This document shows, piece by piece, positions 1 to 9,402 of a stretch of 64,000 bases of DNA. Below the pieces are notes generated by a model that had not been told where the DNA came from, made no database searches, and saw only the letters and a program-made list of their open reading frames with translations. A program made the position numbers and the translations under genes. Source of the DNA: Mycobacterium paraense (GTDB taxonomy: Bacteria > Actinomycetota > Actinomycetes > Mycobacteriales > Mycobacteriaceae); the NCBI RefSeq assembly GCF_002101815.1, contig NZ_LQPM01000023.1, forward strand, positions 124,001-188,000, given 5' to 3'. Position 1 is the stretch's first letter. Each line of letters opens with the position of its first letter.

Positions 1-483
1 TCGGCGCTGGGCCAGCGCGACCAGCTCATCGGCGACGCGATCACCAACCTCAACACGGTGCTGGGCACCGTCGACCAGAAGAGCGCGCAATTCTCCGCGA
101 GCGTCGACCAGTTGCAGCAGTTGATCACCGGGCTGGCCAAGAACAAGGACTCGATCGCGGGCGCCATTCCGCCGCTGGCGTCGACGACCACGGATCTGAC
201 TGACCTGCTGAAGAATTCGCGCCGGCCCCTGCAGGGCATCCTGCAGAACACCCGGCCGTTGGCCACCGAGCTGGACGACCGCAAGGCCGAGGTGAACAAC
301 GACGTCGAGCAACTCGGCGAGGACTACCTTCGGCTGTCCGCGCTCGGGGCCTATGGGTCGTTCTTCAACATCTACTTCTGCTCGGTAACCATCAAGATCA
401 ACGGGCCGGCCGGCAGCGACCTCCTGATACCGTTCGGCGGCCCGGTCGATCCCAGCAAGGGGAGGTGCGCTTTTGTCAAGTAA
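1..483 (+). CDS. mce4B: Mce4B, C-terminal part (truncated at window edge)
   Basis: This frame is open from base 1 to a TAA at 481-483, so about 160 C-terminal residues are present and the N-terminal membrane anchor and MlaD domain are missing. The visible part is the helical tail of Mce proteins, followed by a YGSFFNIYFC segment and a short hydrophilic end with two Cys. Mce proteins are thought to form an extracytoplasmic conduit that delivers lipid to the YrbE permease; the Mce4 system imports cholesterol. The B identity rests on position: five further mce genes follow, ending with a lipoprotein (E) and a proline-rich F. The end overlaps mce4C by 11 bases. Confidence 0.85.
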   Translation, partial: SALGQRDQLIGDAITNLNTVLGTVDQKSAQFSASVDQLQQLITGLAKNKDSIAGAIPPLASTTTDLTDLLKNSRRPLQGILQNTRPLATELDDRKAEVNNDVEQLGEDYLRLSALGAYGSFFNIYFCSVTIKINGPAGSDLLIPFGGPVDPSKGRCAFVK

Positions 484-1537
484 CGCAAGGCGCGAACGCG
501 ACCCGTTGCGCACCGGCATCTTCGGTGTCGTGCTGGTGGTCTGCGTCGTCCTCATCGCGTTCGGCTACGCCGGCCTGCCGTTCTGGCCGCAGGGCAAGAT
601 CTACGACGCCTACTTCACCGACGCGGGCGGCATCAACCCCGGCAACGCCGTCTACGTGTCGGGCTTCAAGGTCGGCAAGGTGTCGTCCGTCGGCCTGGCC
701 GGCAACAGCGCCAAGGTGACGTTCAGCGTGGATCGGCACGTCGTCGTCGGCGACCAGTCGATGGCCGCGATCCGCACCGACACCATCCTCGGTGAGCGTT
801 CGATAGCGGTGACCCCGGCGGGCACCGGCAGGGCGACCAGCATTCCGCTGAGCCGGACGACGACGCCGTACACGCTGGCCGGTGCGCTCGAGGATCTGGG
901 CAACAACGCCAGCAACCTGAACAAGCCGCAGTTCGAGCAGGCCCTCGACGTGCTGACCGACACGCTGCACGACGCCACGCCCGAATTGCGCGGCGCGCTG
1001 GACGGCGTCACATCCCTGTCCCGCACCCTGAACCGCCGCGACGAGGCGCTGCAAGGCCTGCTGGCGCATGCGAAGTCGGTGACGACGGTGCTGTCGCAGC
1101 GCGCCGGACAGGTCAACAAGCTGGTCGACGACGGCAACGAGCTGTTCGCCGCGCTGGACGAGCGGCGCGCCGCGATCGGCGAGCTGATCTCGGGCATCGG
1201 CGGTCTGTCGCAGCAGATCTCCGGCTTCGTCGCCGACAACCGCAAGGAATTCGGGCCGGCGCTGACCAAGCTCAACGCGGTGCTCGCCAACCTCAACGAG
1301 CGCCGCGACTACATCACCGAGGCGCTCAAGCGGCTGCCCACCTACGCCACCGAGCTGGGCGAGGTCGTCGGTTCCGGTCCGGGCTTCAACGTCAACGTTT
1401 ACGGTGTGATCCCGGCGCCGTTGGTCGCGACGATGTTCGACTTCTTCTACCAGCCCGGCAAGCTGCCGGCCAGCCTCGCCGACTACCTGCGCGGGCTGAT
1501 TCAGGAACGCTGGATCATCAGGCCGAAGTCCCCATGA
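473..1537 (+). CDS. mce4C: Mce4C, Mce/MlaD-family lipid transport subunit
   Basis: The protein is 354 residues, near the 357 I recall for Mtb Mce4C. A hydrophobic anchor lies at about residues 14-34, followed by the MlaD-type beta domain (GGINPGNAVYVSGFKVGKV) and a long helical region rich in N, L and R with the typical DERRAAIGEL and NERRDYITEAL repeats. The start is a TTG with a GGGGAGG ribosome site eight bases upstream; a GTG inside that site is in another frame and meets a stop. The gene overlaps mce4B by 11 bases and mce4D by 4, indicating coupled translation. It is predicted to be membrane-anchored with its bulk outside the cytoplasm. Confidence 0.9.
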   Translation: MSSNARRERDPLRTGIFGVVLVVCVVLIAFGYAGLPFWPQGKIYDAYFTDAGGINPGNAVYVSGFKVGKVSSVGLAGNSAKVTFSVDRHVVVGDQSMAAIRTDTILGERSIAVTPAGTGRATSIPLSRTTTPYTLAGALEDLGNNASNLNKPQFEQALDVLTDTLHDATPELRGALDGVTSLSRTLNRRDEALQGLLAHAKSVTTVLSQRAGQVNKLVDDGNELFAALDERRAAIGELISGIGGLSQQISGFVADNRKEFGPALTKLNAVLANLNERRDYITEALKRLPTYATELGEVVGSGPGFNVNVYGVIPAPLVATMFDFFYQPGKLPASLADYLRGLIQERWIIRPKSP

Positions 1538-2964
1538 CACGGTTCACCGGCAACAGGAGCGTGCGCTACGCCGTCATCATCGCGCTGGTCGCGATGCTGG
1601 CGGGTGGCGTGTATGTGCTGTCGGCGCAAGGCAACAACCGCACCGTCATCGGGTACTTCACCTCCGCCGTCGGTCTTTATCCCGGAGACCAGGTCCGCGT
1701 CCTGGGCGTGCCGGTCGGCTCGATCGACACCATCGAGCCGCGCCCGTCCGACGTGAAGATCACCATGTCGGTGGCCAAGGACATCAAGATCCCGAAGGAC
1801 GCCAAGGCCGTCATCATCTCGCCGAACCTGGTGTCCGCGAGGTTCATTCAGCTCACCCCGGCGTACACCGGCGGGGCGGTGCTTCCCGACGGCGGCAGCA
1901 TCGACCTGAACCGCACCGGGGTGCCGGTGGAATGGGACGAGGTGAAGGAGTCCCTGACGCAGCTGGCCGTCCAGCTGGGGCCGACGACGGGATCGATGCA
2001 GGGGCCGCTGGGTAGGGCGATCAACCAGGCCGCTGACACGCTCGACGGCAAGGGCGAGTCGTTCCACAACGCGCTGCGCGAGCTCTCGCAAGTCGCTGGG
2101 CGGCTGGGGGATTCGCGCAGCGACATCTTCGGCACGGTCAAGAACCTGCAGGTGCTGGTCGACGCGCTGTCGGCGAGCAACGAACAGATCGTGCAGTTCG
2201 CCGGGAACGTGGCCTCGGTGTCGCAGGTGCTCGCCGACAGCTCGCGGCATCTGGACAACACGCTGGGCACGCTCAATCAGGCGCTCTCCGACATCCGGGG
2301 ATTCCTGCACGAGAACAACTCGACGATCATCGATACGGTCAACAACCTCAACGACTTTGCCCAGACCCTGAGCGACCAGAGCGACAACATCGAGCAGGTG
2401 CTGCACGTGGCGGGCCCCGGCATCGCCAACTTCTACAACATCTACGACCCGGCGCAGGGCACCCTGAACGGATTGTTGTCGATCCCCGAATTCGCCAACC
2501 CCGTCCAGTTCATCTGCGGAGGCTCCTTCGAGACCGCCGGCGGGCCGCGAGCGCCCGACTACTACCGGCGCGCCGAGATCTGCCGTGAGCGGCTGGGCCC
2601 GGTGTTGCGCCGGCTCGCGGTGAACTACCCGCCGGTGATGTTCCACCCGCTCAACACGATCACCGCGTACAAGGGCCAGATCATCTACGACACCCCCGAG
2701 ACCCAGGCCAAGGCGGCCACTCCCGTACCGGAGCTGACGTGGATACCGGCCCAGGGCGCGCACCCGGCCCCGCCCGCCCAGAACCCGTCGGATCTGCAGG
2801 CCCTGCTGGTCCCGACGGCACCGCAGACCGGGCCGCTTCCGGGTCCGCCGCCGGCCGGCGCGAATCCCGCTCCGGCGCCGGGCCCGGGGCCCGGCAACGC
2901 GTTCGGCCCGCTGCCCGGCCCCCCGCCCGGCGGCCCGTCGGCCAACCTGAGCGGTGGCGGATGA
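1534..2964 (+). CDS. mce4D: Mce4D, Mce-family protein with proline-rich tail
   Basis: The protein is 476 residues with an N-terminal hydrophobic anchor (residues 10-30), the MlaD/Mce domain (GLYPGDQVRVLGVPVGSID) and a helical mid-region. A C-terminal block of about 75 residues is made mostly of Pro, Gly and Ala (from about residue 400). Mtb Mce4D is about 451 residues, so the tail is slightly longer here. The ATGA overlap with mce4C and the 4-base overlap with mce4E place it inside the operon. By family it is one of six proteins lining the lipid path between the outer envelope and the YrbE4 permease. The proline tail could span peptidoglycan, which is inference. Confidence 0.9.
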   Translation: MTRFTGNRSVRYAVIIALVAMLAGGVYVLSAQGNNRTVIGYFTSAVGLYPGDQVRVLGVPVGSIDTIEPRPSDVKITMSVAKDIKIPKDAKAVIISPNLVSARFIQLTPAYTGGAVLPDGGSIDLNRTGVPVEWDEVKESLTQLAVQLGPTTGSMQGPLGRAINQAADTLDGKGESFHNALRELSQVAGRLGDSRSDIFGTVKNLQVLVDALSASNEQIVQFAGNVASVSQVLADSSRHLDNTLGTLNQALSDIRGFLHENNSTIIDTVNNLNDFAQTLSDQSDNIEQVLHVAGPGIANFYNIYDPAQGTLNGLLSIPEFANPVQFICGGSFETAGGPRAPDYYRRAEICRERLGPVLRRLAVNYPPVMFHPLNTITAYKGQIIYDTPETQAKAATPVPELTWIPAQGAHPAPPAQNPSDLQALLVPTAPQTGPLPGPPPAGANPAPAPGPGPGNAFGPLPGPPPGGPSANLSGGG

Positions 2965-4127
2965 AACGAATCTGGTCGCGCGGCAGCGTGTTAGCGGCGG
3001 GCGGTGTGCTACTGGCCGGCTGCCAGTTCAACGGCCTCAACTCCCTGGCGATGCCCGGCACCGCCGGGCACGGCAGCGGCGCGTATTCGATCACCGTCGA
3101 GATGCCCGACGTGGCGACGCTGCCGCAGAACTCGCCGGTGATGGTCGACGACGTCACCGTCGGCAGCGTCTCGGGCATTTCGGCCGAGCAGCGGGCCGAC
3201 GGATCCTTCTATGCCGCAGTCAAGTTAGCGCTGAACAAGAACGTGGTGCTGCCGGCCAACGCGACCGCGACCGTGGCCCAGACGTCGCTGTTGGGGTCGA
3301 TGCACATTGACCTGGCGCGCCCCAAGGACAAGCCGGAAACCGGGCGGCTCAAGGACGGTTCGAAAATCTCGGAGGCCAACACGGGCCGCTATCCCACCAC
3401 CGAAGAGGTGCTTTCGGCGCTGGGCATCGTCGTCAACAAGGGCAATCTCGGTGCGCTGGAAGACATTACCGACGAGACCTATCAGGCATTCGCCGGTCGC
3501 CAGGAACAATTCGCCGACCTGATCCCCCGGCTCGCCGAATTGACGGCGGGGCTGAACCGGCAAACCAACGACATCATCGACGCGGTCGACGGGCTGAACC
3601 GATTCTCCGGGACCCTGGCGCGCGACAAGGACAACCTGGGCCGGGCGCTGGACACGCTGCCCGAGGCCCTCCGGGTGCTCAACAAAAACCGGGACCACAT
3701 CGTCGAGGCGTTCGCCGCGCTGAAGAAGCTGGCGAACGTGACTTCCCACATCCTGGCAAAAACCAAGGTGGACTTCGCCGAAGACCTCAAGGGCCTGTAC
3801 TCGGTCGTCAAGGCGCTGAGCGACAACCGGAGGAACTTCGTCACGTCGATGCAGATCCTGCTGACGTTCCCCTTCCCGAATTTCGGTATCAAGCAGTCGG
3901 TGCGCGGCGACTACCTCAACGTGTTCACCACCTTCGACCTCACCCTGCGCCGGCTCGGTGAGACGTTCTTCACCACGTCGTACGCCCTGGACCCCAACAT
4001 GATGCACATGAGCGAGGTCCTCAACCCACCCGATTTCCTGACCGGCGAACTGGCCAACCTGTCCGGGCAGGCGGCCGACCCGTTCACGATTCCGGCCGGC
4101 GCGGCCGCCGGCTCTGAGGGACGGTAG
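2961..4127 (+). CDS. mce4E: Mce4E, Mce-family lipoprotein (LprN-like)
   Basis: The protein is 388 residues. The signal peptide ends in a lipobox, LLAGC, with the modified Cys at residue 21, so this is the lipoprotein member of the Mce hexamer, the expected E position. The Mce domain follows (VMVDDVTVGSVSGI), then the helical region with the NRDHIVEAF motif. The ATG at 2961 overlaps the mce4D stop (ATGA). A longer in-frame opening starting at 2739 is only read-through of mce4D in another frame and lacks a signal peptide, so I reject it. Six bases separate it from mce4F. Confidence 0.92.
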   Translation: MKRIWSRGSVLAAGGVLLAGCQFNGLNSLAMPGTAGHGSGAYSITVEMPDVATLPQNSPVMVDDVTVGSVSGISAEQRADGSFYAAVKLALNKNVVLPANATATVAQTSLLGSMHIDLARPKDKPETGRLKDGSKISEANTGRYPTTEEVLSALGIVVNKGNLGALEDITDETYQAFAGRQEQFADLIPRLAELTAGLNRQTNDIIDAVDGLNRFSGTLARDKDNLGRALDTLPEALRVLNKNRDHIVEAFAALKKLANVTSHILAKTKVDFAEDLKGLYSVVKALSDNRRNFVTSMQILLTFPFPNFGIKQSVRGDYLNVFTTFDLTLRRLGETFFTTSYALDPNMMHMSEVLNPPDFLTGELANLSGQAADPFTIPAGAAAGSEGR

Positions 4128-4133
4128 GCGGCG

Positions 4134-5858
4134 ATGCTCGACAAACTCACCAGAATCCAGCTCGGCATCTTCGCGGTGATCACCGCGATCACGCTGAGCG
4201 TGATGGCCGTCTTCTACCTGCGCCTGCCCGCCACGTTCGGTCTCGGAACCTACGGCGTGAGTGCGGATTTCGTCGCGGGCGGCGGGCTGTACCAGAACGC
4301 CAACGTCACCTACCGCGGGGTCGCGGTCGGCCGGGTGGAGTCGGTGGGCCTGAACCCCAGCGGCGTCACCGCCGAGATGCGGCTCAACAGCGGCACCCCC
4401 ATTCCGTCGAACGTCACCGCCACCGTGAAGAGCGTCTCCGCCGTCGGCGAGCAGTACATCGACCTGGTGCCGCCGGGCAATCCGGCATCCACCAAGCTGC
4501 ACAACGGATCCCGGATCGACCGGGCGAACACCCGCATCGGCCAGGACGTCGCCGACCTGCTGAAGCGGGCCGAGGCACTGGTCAACAGCCTCGGTGACAC
4601 CCGGCTCCGCGAGCTCTTGCACGAGACGTTCATCGCCGCCAACGGCTCCGGCCCCGAGCTGGCCCGGCTCATCGAGTCGGCCCGGCTGCTGGTGGACGAG
4701 GCCAACGCCAACTACCCGCAGGTCTCCCAGCTGATCGACCAGGCCGGCCCGTTCCTGCAGGCCCAGATCCGCGCGGGCGCCGACATCAAGTCGCTGTCCG
4801 ATGGGCTGGCGCGATTCACCTCCGAGGTGCGGCAGGCCGACCCGCAGCTGCGCCAGACGCTGGCCACCGCGCCGGGCGCCACCGACGAGGCCAGCACCGC
4901 GTTCTCCGGGATCCGGCCGTCGTTCCCGGCGCTGGCCGCCAGCCTGGCCAACCTCGGCCGGGTCGGCGTCATCTACCACAAGTCGATCGAACAGCTGCTG
5001 GTGGTCTTGCCGGCGCTGTTCGCGGCGATCACCACGGCCGCCGGCGGCGCCCCGCAAGACGAGGGCGCGAAGCTGGACTTCAAGCTCGACCTCAACGACC
5101 CGCCGCCGTGCGCCGTCGGCTTCCTGCCGCCGCCGCTGATGCGCACACCGGCCGACGAGACGCTGCGCGAGCTGCCGAGGGACATGTACTGCAAGGCGGC
5201 GCAGAACGATCCCAGCACCGTGCGCGGCGCCCGCAACTATCCATGCCAGGAGTTCCCCGGCAAGCGCGCACCGACGATCCAGCTCTGCCGCGACCCGAAC
5301 GGCTACGTGCCGGTGGGCCGCAACCCGTGGCGGGGACCGCCGGTGCCCTACGACACCCCGGTGACCAACGGGCTGAACGTGTTGCCGCCCAACAAGTTCC
5401 CGTACATCCCGCCCGGCGCGGAACCCGATCCGGGCACCCCCATCGTCGGGCCGCCGCCGCCCGGCGTGGTCCCCGGGCCGGGACCGCTGCCCAACCACCA
5501 GCCGGCGTACGATCCGCCGCCCCCGAACGACAGCGGGCCGCCGCCGGGCAACCCGTCGTGGCACCCGCCGGGCGTCCCGCCGGTGCCGCCGCTATTGCCG
5601 TATCCGAAGTGGCTGCCCCCGCCGGCGCCGCCGGAGGGCATCAATCCGCCTCCGGCCGGCCCGGGACCGGAGAAGCCGTGGGGGCCGCCGCCCGGAAATC
5701 AGCCGCAGGCCAGCGGTCCGGCCTACACCACGTATGACCAGCACACCGGCGCCTTCGTGGACCCGGCCGGCAGCACTGGTATCTTCGCGCCCGGCACGAG
5801 CGGCGCGTCCAGCGCCGAGAACTGGGTGGACCTGATGCGTGATCCGAGGCCTCTTTGA
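4134..5858 (+). CDS. mce4F: Mce4F, terminal Mce subunit with long proline-rich tail
   Basis: The protein is 574 residues, close to the 564 I recall for Mtb Mce4F. It has a hydrophobic anchor at 10-30, the Mce domain (GGLYQNANVTYRGVAVGRVESVGL), a helical region to about 320, a Cys-containing segment, and about 180 residues extremely rich in Pro and Gly. The final 30 residues are less repetitive and end in a charged tail (WVDLMRDPRPL). The stop shares one base with the mam4A start (TGATG). Mce4 supports cholesterol import in pathogenic mycobacteria. Confidence 0.92.
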   Translation: MLDKLTRIQLGIFAVITAITLSVMAVFYLRLPATFGLGTYGVSADFVAGGGLYQNANVTYRGVAVGRVESVGLNPSGVTAEMRLNSGTPIPSNVTATVKSVSAVGEQYIDLVPPGNPASTKLHNGSRIDRANTRIGQDVADLLKRAEALVNSLGDTRLRELLHETFIAANGSGPELARLIESARLLVDEANANYPQVSQLIDQAGPFLQAQIRAGADIKSLSDGLARFTSEVRQADPQLRQTLATAPGATDEASTAFSGIRPSFPALAASLANLGRVGVIYHKSIEQLLVVLPALFAAITTAAGGAPQDEGAKLDFKLDLNDPPPCAVGFLPPPLMRTPADETLRELPRDMYCKAAQNDPSTVRGARNYPCQEFPGKRAPTIQLCRDPNGYVPVGRNPWRGPPVPYDTPVTNGLNVLPPNKFPYIPPGAEPDPGTPIVGPPPPGVVPGPGPLPNHQPAYDPPPPNDSGPPPGNPSWHPPGVPPVPPLLPYPKWLPPPAPPEGINPPPAGPGPEKPWGPPPGNQPQASGPAYTTYDQHTGAFVDPAGSTGIFAPGTSGASSAENWVDLMRDPRPL

Positions 5859-6577
5859 TGGACGCCGCGGCGACAGAAGTACAACCGGCGACGCAGCGCG
5901 TCCGTCGGCGGGCATCCCGCGCGGCGGGTCCCGCCAAGAGCGAATCCGAGGGGCCCGCCACCGTCCAGCTCGACGCCCCGGCCGACTCCGAGCCGGCGGC
6001 GAAGCCCGCCGCCAAGAAGGCGACGACGCTCAAGCCGGTCAAGCCGCCGCCGCGGCGGCGACCGCACCGGACCCTGGTGCTGTGGACGTCGTTCGCCGCG
6101 GCGTTGCTGGCGGTCGGCGCCCTGGCCGGCTGCCTGACGGCCCTGATCATCCAGCAACGGCACGCCGAGGCGCAGCAGGCGCGTGACCAGCGCTTCGTCG
6201 ACACCGCCACGCAGACGGTGGTCAACATGTTCAGCTACAAGCAGGACAACATCGACGACAGCGTGAACCGGTTCTACAACGGCACCAGCGGACCGCTGCA
6301 CGGCATGCTGGGCGCCAACAACAACATCGAGAACCTCAAGGCCCTGTTCCGCTCCACCAACGCCACGTCGGAAGCCGTCATCAACGGTGCGGCGTTGGAG
6401 GGCGTCGACTCGGTCACCGACAACGCGTCGGTGCTGGTGTCGGTGCGAGTCACGGTGGCCGACATGGACGGGACCAACAAGCCGTCCATGCCGTATCGGC
6501 TGCGGGTCATCGTGCACGAGGACGAGCGGGGCCAGATGACGGGCTACGACCTGAAGTATCCCGACGGGGGGAACTGA
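5858..6577 (+). CDS. mam4A: Mce-associated membrane protein Mam4A
   Basis: The protein is 239 residues, matching Rv3493c (about 242) in size and position. The first 65 residues are Ala/Lys/Arg/Pro-rich and cytoplasmic. One transmembrane segment lies at about 70-95 (LVLWTSFAAALLAVGALAG). The extracytoplasmic domain resembles the VirB8/NTF2-like fold described for Mas proteins. Mas proteins are thought to stabilise or assemble the Mce complex. ATG 5858 overlaps the mce4F stop; a TTG one codon earlier is less likely. Its TGA is followed by the mam4B ATG with a one-base overlap. Confidence 0.85.
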   Translation: MDAAATEVQPATQRVRRRASRAAGPAKSESEGPATVQLDAPADSEPAAKPAAKKATTLKPVKPPPRRRPHRTLVLWTSFAAALLAVGALAGCLTALIIQQRHAEAQQARDQRFVDTATQTVVNMFSYKQDNIDDSVNRFYNGTSGPLHGMLGANNNIENLKALFRSTNATSEAVINGAALEGVDSVTDNASVLVSVRVTVADMDGTNKPSMPYRLRVIVHEDERGQMTGYDLKYPDGGN

Positions 6578-7059
6578 TGCGGTGGCTGATCGCCGCCGCG
6601 GGTTCGTTGTTGGCGGTGGCATTCGTCGGCCTGTCCGCGGCGGCCGGCTGGTTCTACTGGGAGCGGGTCCAGACGCGCGGCGAGGCGGCGGCGCGTGCGG
6701 TGTTGCCGGGGCTGGCCGCCAGGGAGATACCCGAGGTCTTCGCCTACGACTATCAGACCGTCGAACGCAGCCTGTCGGCCGCCTACCCGCTGCTGACGCC
6801 CGCGTATCGCCAAGAGTTCCAGAAGAGCGTCAACACGCAAATCATTCCGGAGGCCAAGAAGCGCGAGGTGGTCGTTCAGGCCAATGTCGTTGGCGTGGGC
6901 GTCATGTCGGCCAAGCGCACCTCGGCGTCGGTGATGGTGTACATGAACCGCACCGTGACCGACAAGTCACGGCAGCCGCTCTACGACGGCAGCCGGTTGC
7001 GGGTCGACTTCACCAAAATCGGTAGGCAGTGGCTGATCGCCTACATCACGCCGATCTAG
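6577..7059 (+). CDS. mam4B: Mce-associated membrane protein Mam4B
   Basis: The protein is 160 residues, the length recalled for Rv3492c. An N-terminal hydrophobic segment (residues 3-24) anchors a small extracytoplasmic domain predicted to take the same VirB8/NTF2-like fold as Mam4A; the closing strand motif RVDFTKIGRQWLIAYI fits. It is the last gene of the mce4 operon: transcription meets a convergent gene whose stop lies five bases on. No hairpin is visible in the gap, so the operon may run into the opposing gene. Confidence 0.85.
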   Translation: MRWLIAAAGSLLAVAFVGLSAAAGWFYWERVQTRGEAAARAVLPGLAAREIPEVFAYDYQTVERSLSAAYPLLTPAYRQEFQKSVNTQIIPEAKKREVVVQANVVGVGVMSAKRTSASVMVYMNRTVTDKSRQPLYDGSRLRVDFTKIGRQWLIAYITPI

Positions 7060-7064
7060 CAGGC

Positions 7065-7643
7065 TCAGAAGCACATCGCAAACTCGTTGCAGCGCAACGG
7101 GTAACGCTCGACCGGGCTGGGCGGCGGGCCGGCCATCTGCAGCGAGAACGGTTGCTTCTTCATGTCCGACTGCAGCCCGCACTCCGGGCCGTGCAGGATG
7201 GTGTGGGTGCCGGTCATCGTTTCGTCGCTGAACGCGTAGGTTTCGGTGGTCGGCGCGTTGCCGCCGCCCGGGCACGAAACGCCGTCCGCCTTGTCCACCT
7301 TGAACGTCCACAGCATGCTCGACATGCGGGCCCGCCCGCTGAAGTTCTGCAGCTTGTCCGCCGCGGTGATCCGCTCGGGCGTCGAGCTCACGACGTTCAG
7401 GGCGCAGTTCATCGCGAACACGATCGGGTCCGAATAGTCGTTCATGTTCCGGGTGCCGGACGGCTGAACGCACAGCGCCGAAATGGTCCAGGTGACTCCA
7501 GAGACGCCGGCCTCGTTGAAGGTGTAGGTGCCGTCCGCGGGCGGCCCGATGGCGCCGGCCGGGTGGCCCGATTCCAACGCGATCCCCAGAGCGACGGCCG
7601 AGCAGATGCCGGCGCCGGCGGCCAGCCCGCGACGGAGCTTCAT
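7065..7643 (-). CDS. Exported protein of unknown function, Rv3491-like
   Basis: The protein is 192 residues with a signal peptide (MKLRRGLAAGAGICSAVALG, then a cleavage region near AGA). The mature part has at least seven Cys, among them SALCVQ, AMNCAL, GVSCPG and GPECGL, and a beta-rich look (DGTYTFNEAGVSGVTWTI). Length and position next to mce4 and otsA match Mtb Rv3491, an uncharacterised exported protein. ATG 7643 is preferred over a start 24 bases further out because GGGAGGGGC sits just upstream of it and the signal peptide then begins correctly. It converges on mam4B with a five-base gap. Confidence 0.8.
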   Translation of the reverse strand: MKLRRGLAAGAGICSAVALGIALESGHPAGAIGPPADGTYTFNEAGVSGVTWTISALCVQPSGTRNMNDYSDPIVFAMNCALNVVSSTPERITAADKLQNFSGRARMSSMLWTFKVDKADGVSCPGGGNAPTTETYAFSDETMTGTHTILHGPECGLQSDMKKQPFSLQMAGPPPSPVERYPLRCNEFAMCF

Positions 7644-7701
7644 AGTGCCCCTCCCTTCACGCTGCATCGAGTATCACAGCGTTTCGGCCGCGACACCATG
7701 G

Positions 7702-9195
7702 CTAGTTGGCGTCGTGCGGATGCGACTCCGCGAGAGCGTCAAGGAAGGACCGCGCCCAGCGGTCGACATCGTGGGCGAGCACCTGGCGGCGCATCGTGCG
7801 CATCCGGCGCCGGCCCTCCTCGGGAGTCTGGTTGAGCGCCGCCTCGATCGCGTCCTTGACCCCCTCGAGGTCGTGCGGGTTCACCAGGTATGCCTGCCGC
7901 AGTTCGGCTGCGGCGCCGGTGAATTCGGACAGGACCAGCGCGCCGCCCAGGTCGCTGCGGCAGGCGACGTACTCCTTGGCCACCAGGTTCATCCCGTCGC
8001 GCAGCGGCGTGACCAGCATGACGTCGCTGGCCACGAAGAACGCGATCAGTTCGTCGCGAGGCACCGGGCGATGCAGGTAGTGCACCACCGGGTGACCGAC
8101 CTCCGCGTATTCGCCGTTGATGTGGCCGACCTGGCGTTCGATGTCGTTGCGCAGGATCTGATAGCTCTCCACGCGTTCGCGGCTCGGCGTCGCGAGCTGA
8201 ACCAGCACGGTGTCGTCGCGCTTGGCGCGGCCCTCGGCCAGCAGCTCGGTGAACGCCTTCAGGCGAACGTCGATGCCCTTGGTGTAGTCCAGCCGGTCGA
8301 CGCCGAGCAGGATCTTGCGCGGGTTGCCCAGCTCGGCGCGGATCTCCCGCGCGCGGCGCCTGACGTCGCGGTCGCGGGCCGCGTGGTCGAGCGCGGTGGA
8401 GTCGATGGAGATGGGAAACGCGCCCACCCGCACGGTGCGCGACTCCAGCTCCACCTCGCCGAACCGCGACCGCACCCCGACCGAGCCGCGGGAGGTGTTG
8501 ACCCCGATCAACTGCCGGCACAGGACCATGAAGTTCTGCGCACCGCCGGGCAGATGGAAGCCCACCAAATCCGCGCCGAGCAGCCCCTCGACGATCTCGG
8601 TGCGCCACGGCATCTGCCTGAACAGCTCCACCGGCGGGAACGGGATGTGCAGGAAGAAGCCGATGGTCAGGTCGGGCCGCAGCTCGCGCAGCATCTTGGG
8701 CACCAGTTGCAGCTGATAGTCCTGCACCCACACCGTCGCGCCCTGGGCCGCGGCGCGCGACGTGGCCTCGGCGAAGCGGCGGTTGACGTCGACGTAACGG
8801 TCCCACCATTCGCGGTGATAGATGGGTTTGACGATGACGTCGTGGTACAGGGGCCACAGCGTGGCGTTGGAGAAACCCTCGTAGTACTCGGCGACGTCGT
8901 CGCTGGTCAGCCGCACCGGATGCAGGTGCAGGTCGTCCTGCTCGATGGGCTCGTAGTCCAGCTCGTCCTCGTCATCGGCGACCCCGGGCCAGCCGACCCA
9001 CGCGCCGCGCCGGCGGCGCAGCAGCGGCTCCAAGGCCGTGACCAACCCCCCGGGGCTGCGCTTCCAGGCGGTCGTGCCGTCGGGAAGCCGCTCGAGGTCG
9101 ACCGGCAGCCGGTTGGCAACCACCACGAAGTCGGAATTGCCGAAGCGCACGGAGTTTGCCGTCTTCTCCGAAGACTTGCCTCCCCTGGCAGCCAT
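7702..9195 (-). CDS. otsA: Alpha,alpha-trehalose-phosphate synthase OtsA
   Basis: This enzyme makes trehalose 6-phosphate from a nucleoside-diphosphate glucose (ADP-glucose is preferred by the mycobacterial enzyme) and glucose 6-phosphate. The 497 residues show the GT20 signatures: VVANRLPVDLE, KRSPGGLVTAL, WVQDYQLQLVP, GFFLHIPFPP, LGVDRLDYTKGID and, near the C-terminus, TPLRDGMNLVAKEY with the nucleotide-sugar-binding Glu. Trehalose serves as a stress solute and feeds glycolipid synthesis. The ATG directly abuts the stop of the small upstream gene at 9196, so the two are probably cotranscribed and coupled. Confidence 0.96.
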   Translation of the reverse strand: MAARGGKSSEKTANSVRFGNSDFVVVANRLPVDLERLPDGTTAWKRSPGGLVTALEPLLRRRRGAWVGWPGVADDEDELDYEPIEQDDLHLHPVRLTSDDVAEYYEGFSNATLWPLYHDVIVKPIYHREWWDRYVDVNRRFAEATSRAAAQGATVWVQDYQLQLVPKMLRELRPDLTIGFFLHIPFPPVELFRQMPWRTEIVEGLLGADLVGFHLPGGAQNFMVLCRQLIGVNTSRGSVGVRSRFGEVELESRTVRVGAFPISIDSTALDHAARDRDVRRRAREIRAELGNPRKILLGVDRLDYTKGIDVRLKAFTELLAEGRAKRDDTVLVQLATPSRERVESYQILRNDIERQVGHINGEYAEVGHPVVHYLHRPVPRDELIAFFVASDVMLVTPLRDGMNLVAKEYVACRSDLGGALVLSEFTGAAAELRQAYLVNPHDLEGVKDAIEAALNQTPEEGRRRMRTMRRQVLAHDVDRWARSFLDALAESHPHDAN

Positions 9196-9360
9196 TTAAG
9201 TGTCGAGCTTGGCCGGTCCAATACCGAGCATGGACAAGAAAACGCGGCACTCGTCGGCGTCGTTCGCGTACGCGGCGACGACCCGCCTGGCCTGGCTTGC
9301 GGTGCTGTCGGCCAAGGGCTCCACGTCGCCGATTTCGCCAGGATCAGATTTCGTAGGCAT
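9196..9360 (-). CDS. Small conserved protein upstream of otsA, Rv3489-like
   Basis: This 54-residue protein (start MPTKSDPGEIGDVEPL, end LGIGPAKLDT) is too short for ordinary ORF thresholds, but it abuts otsA exactly and matches the size and place of Mtb Rv3489. It is hydrophilic with no membrane segment. A TAGAGT hexamer (complement of 9369-9374) lies just upstream of the ATG and could be a -10 element. The transcript might then start at or near the ATG and be leaderless. The function is unknown; coupling with otsA suggests a role linked to trehalose synthesis. Confidence 0.7.
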   Translation of the reverse strand: MPTKSDPGEIGDVEPLADSTASQARRVVAAYANDADECRVFLSMLGIGPAKLDT

Positions 9361-9402
9361 GACATAACTCTAGGCCAACGGCGGCACCCGCCGAGGACCC
9401 GC

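Noticed and set aside
476..1540. Minus-strand 354-codon ORF exactly opposite mce4C
   Set aside because: A codon-phase mirror of mce4C with no recognisable domain.
3225..5564. A 779-codon open frame on the minus strand opposite mce4E/F
   Set aside because: It is an antisense shadow of GC-rich genes; its product is rich in Arg, Gly and Val with no domain, and the plus strand carries clear Mce proteins.
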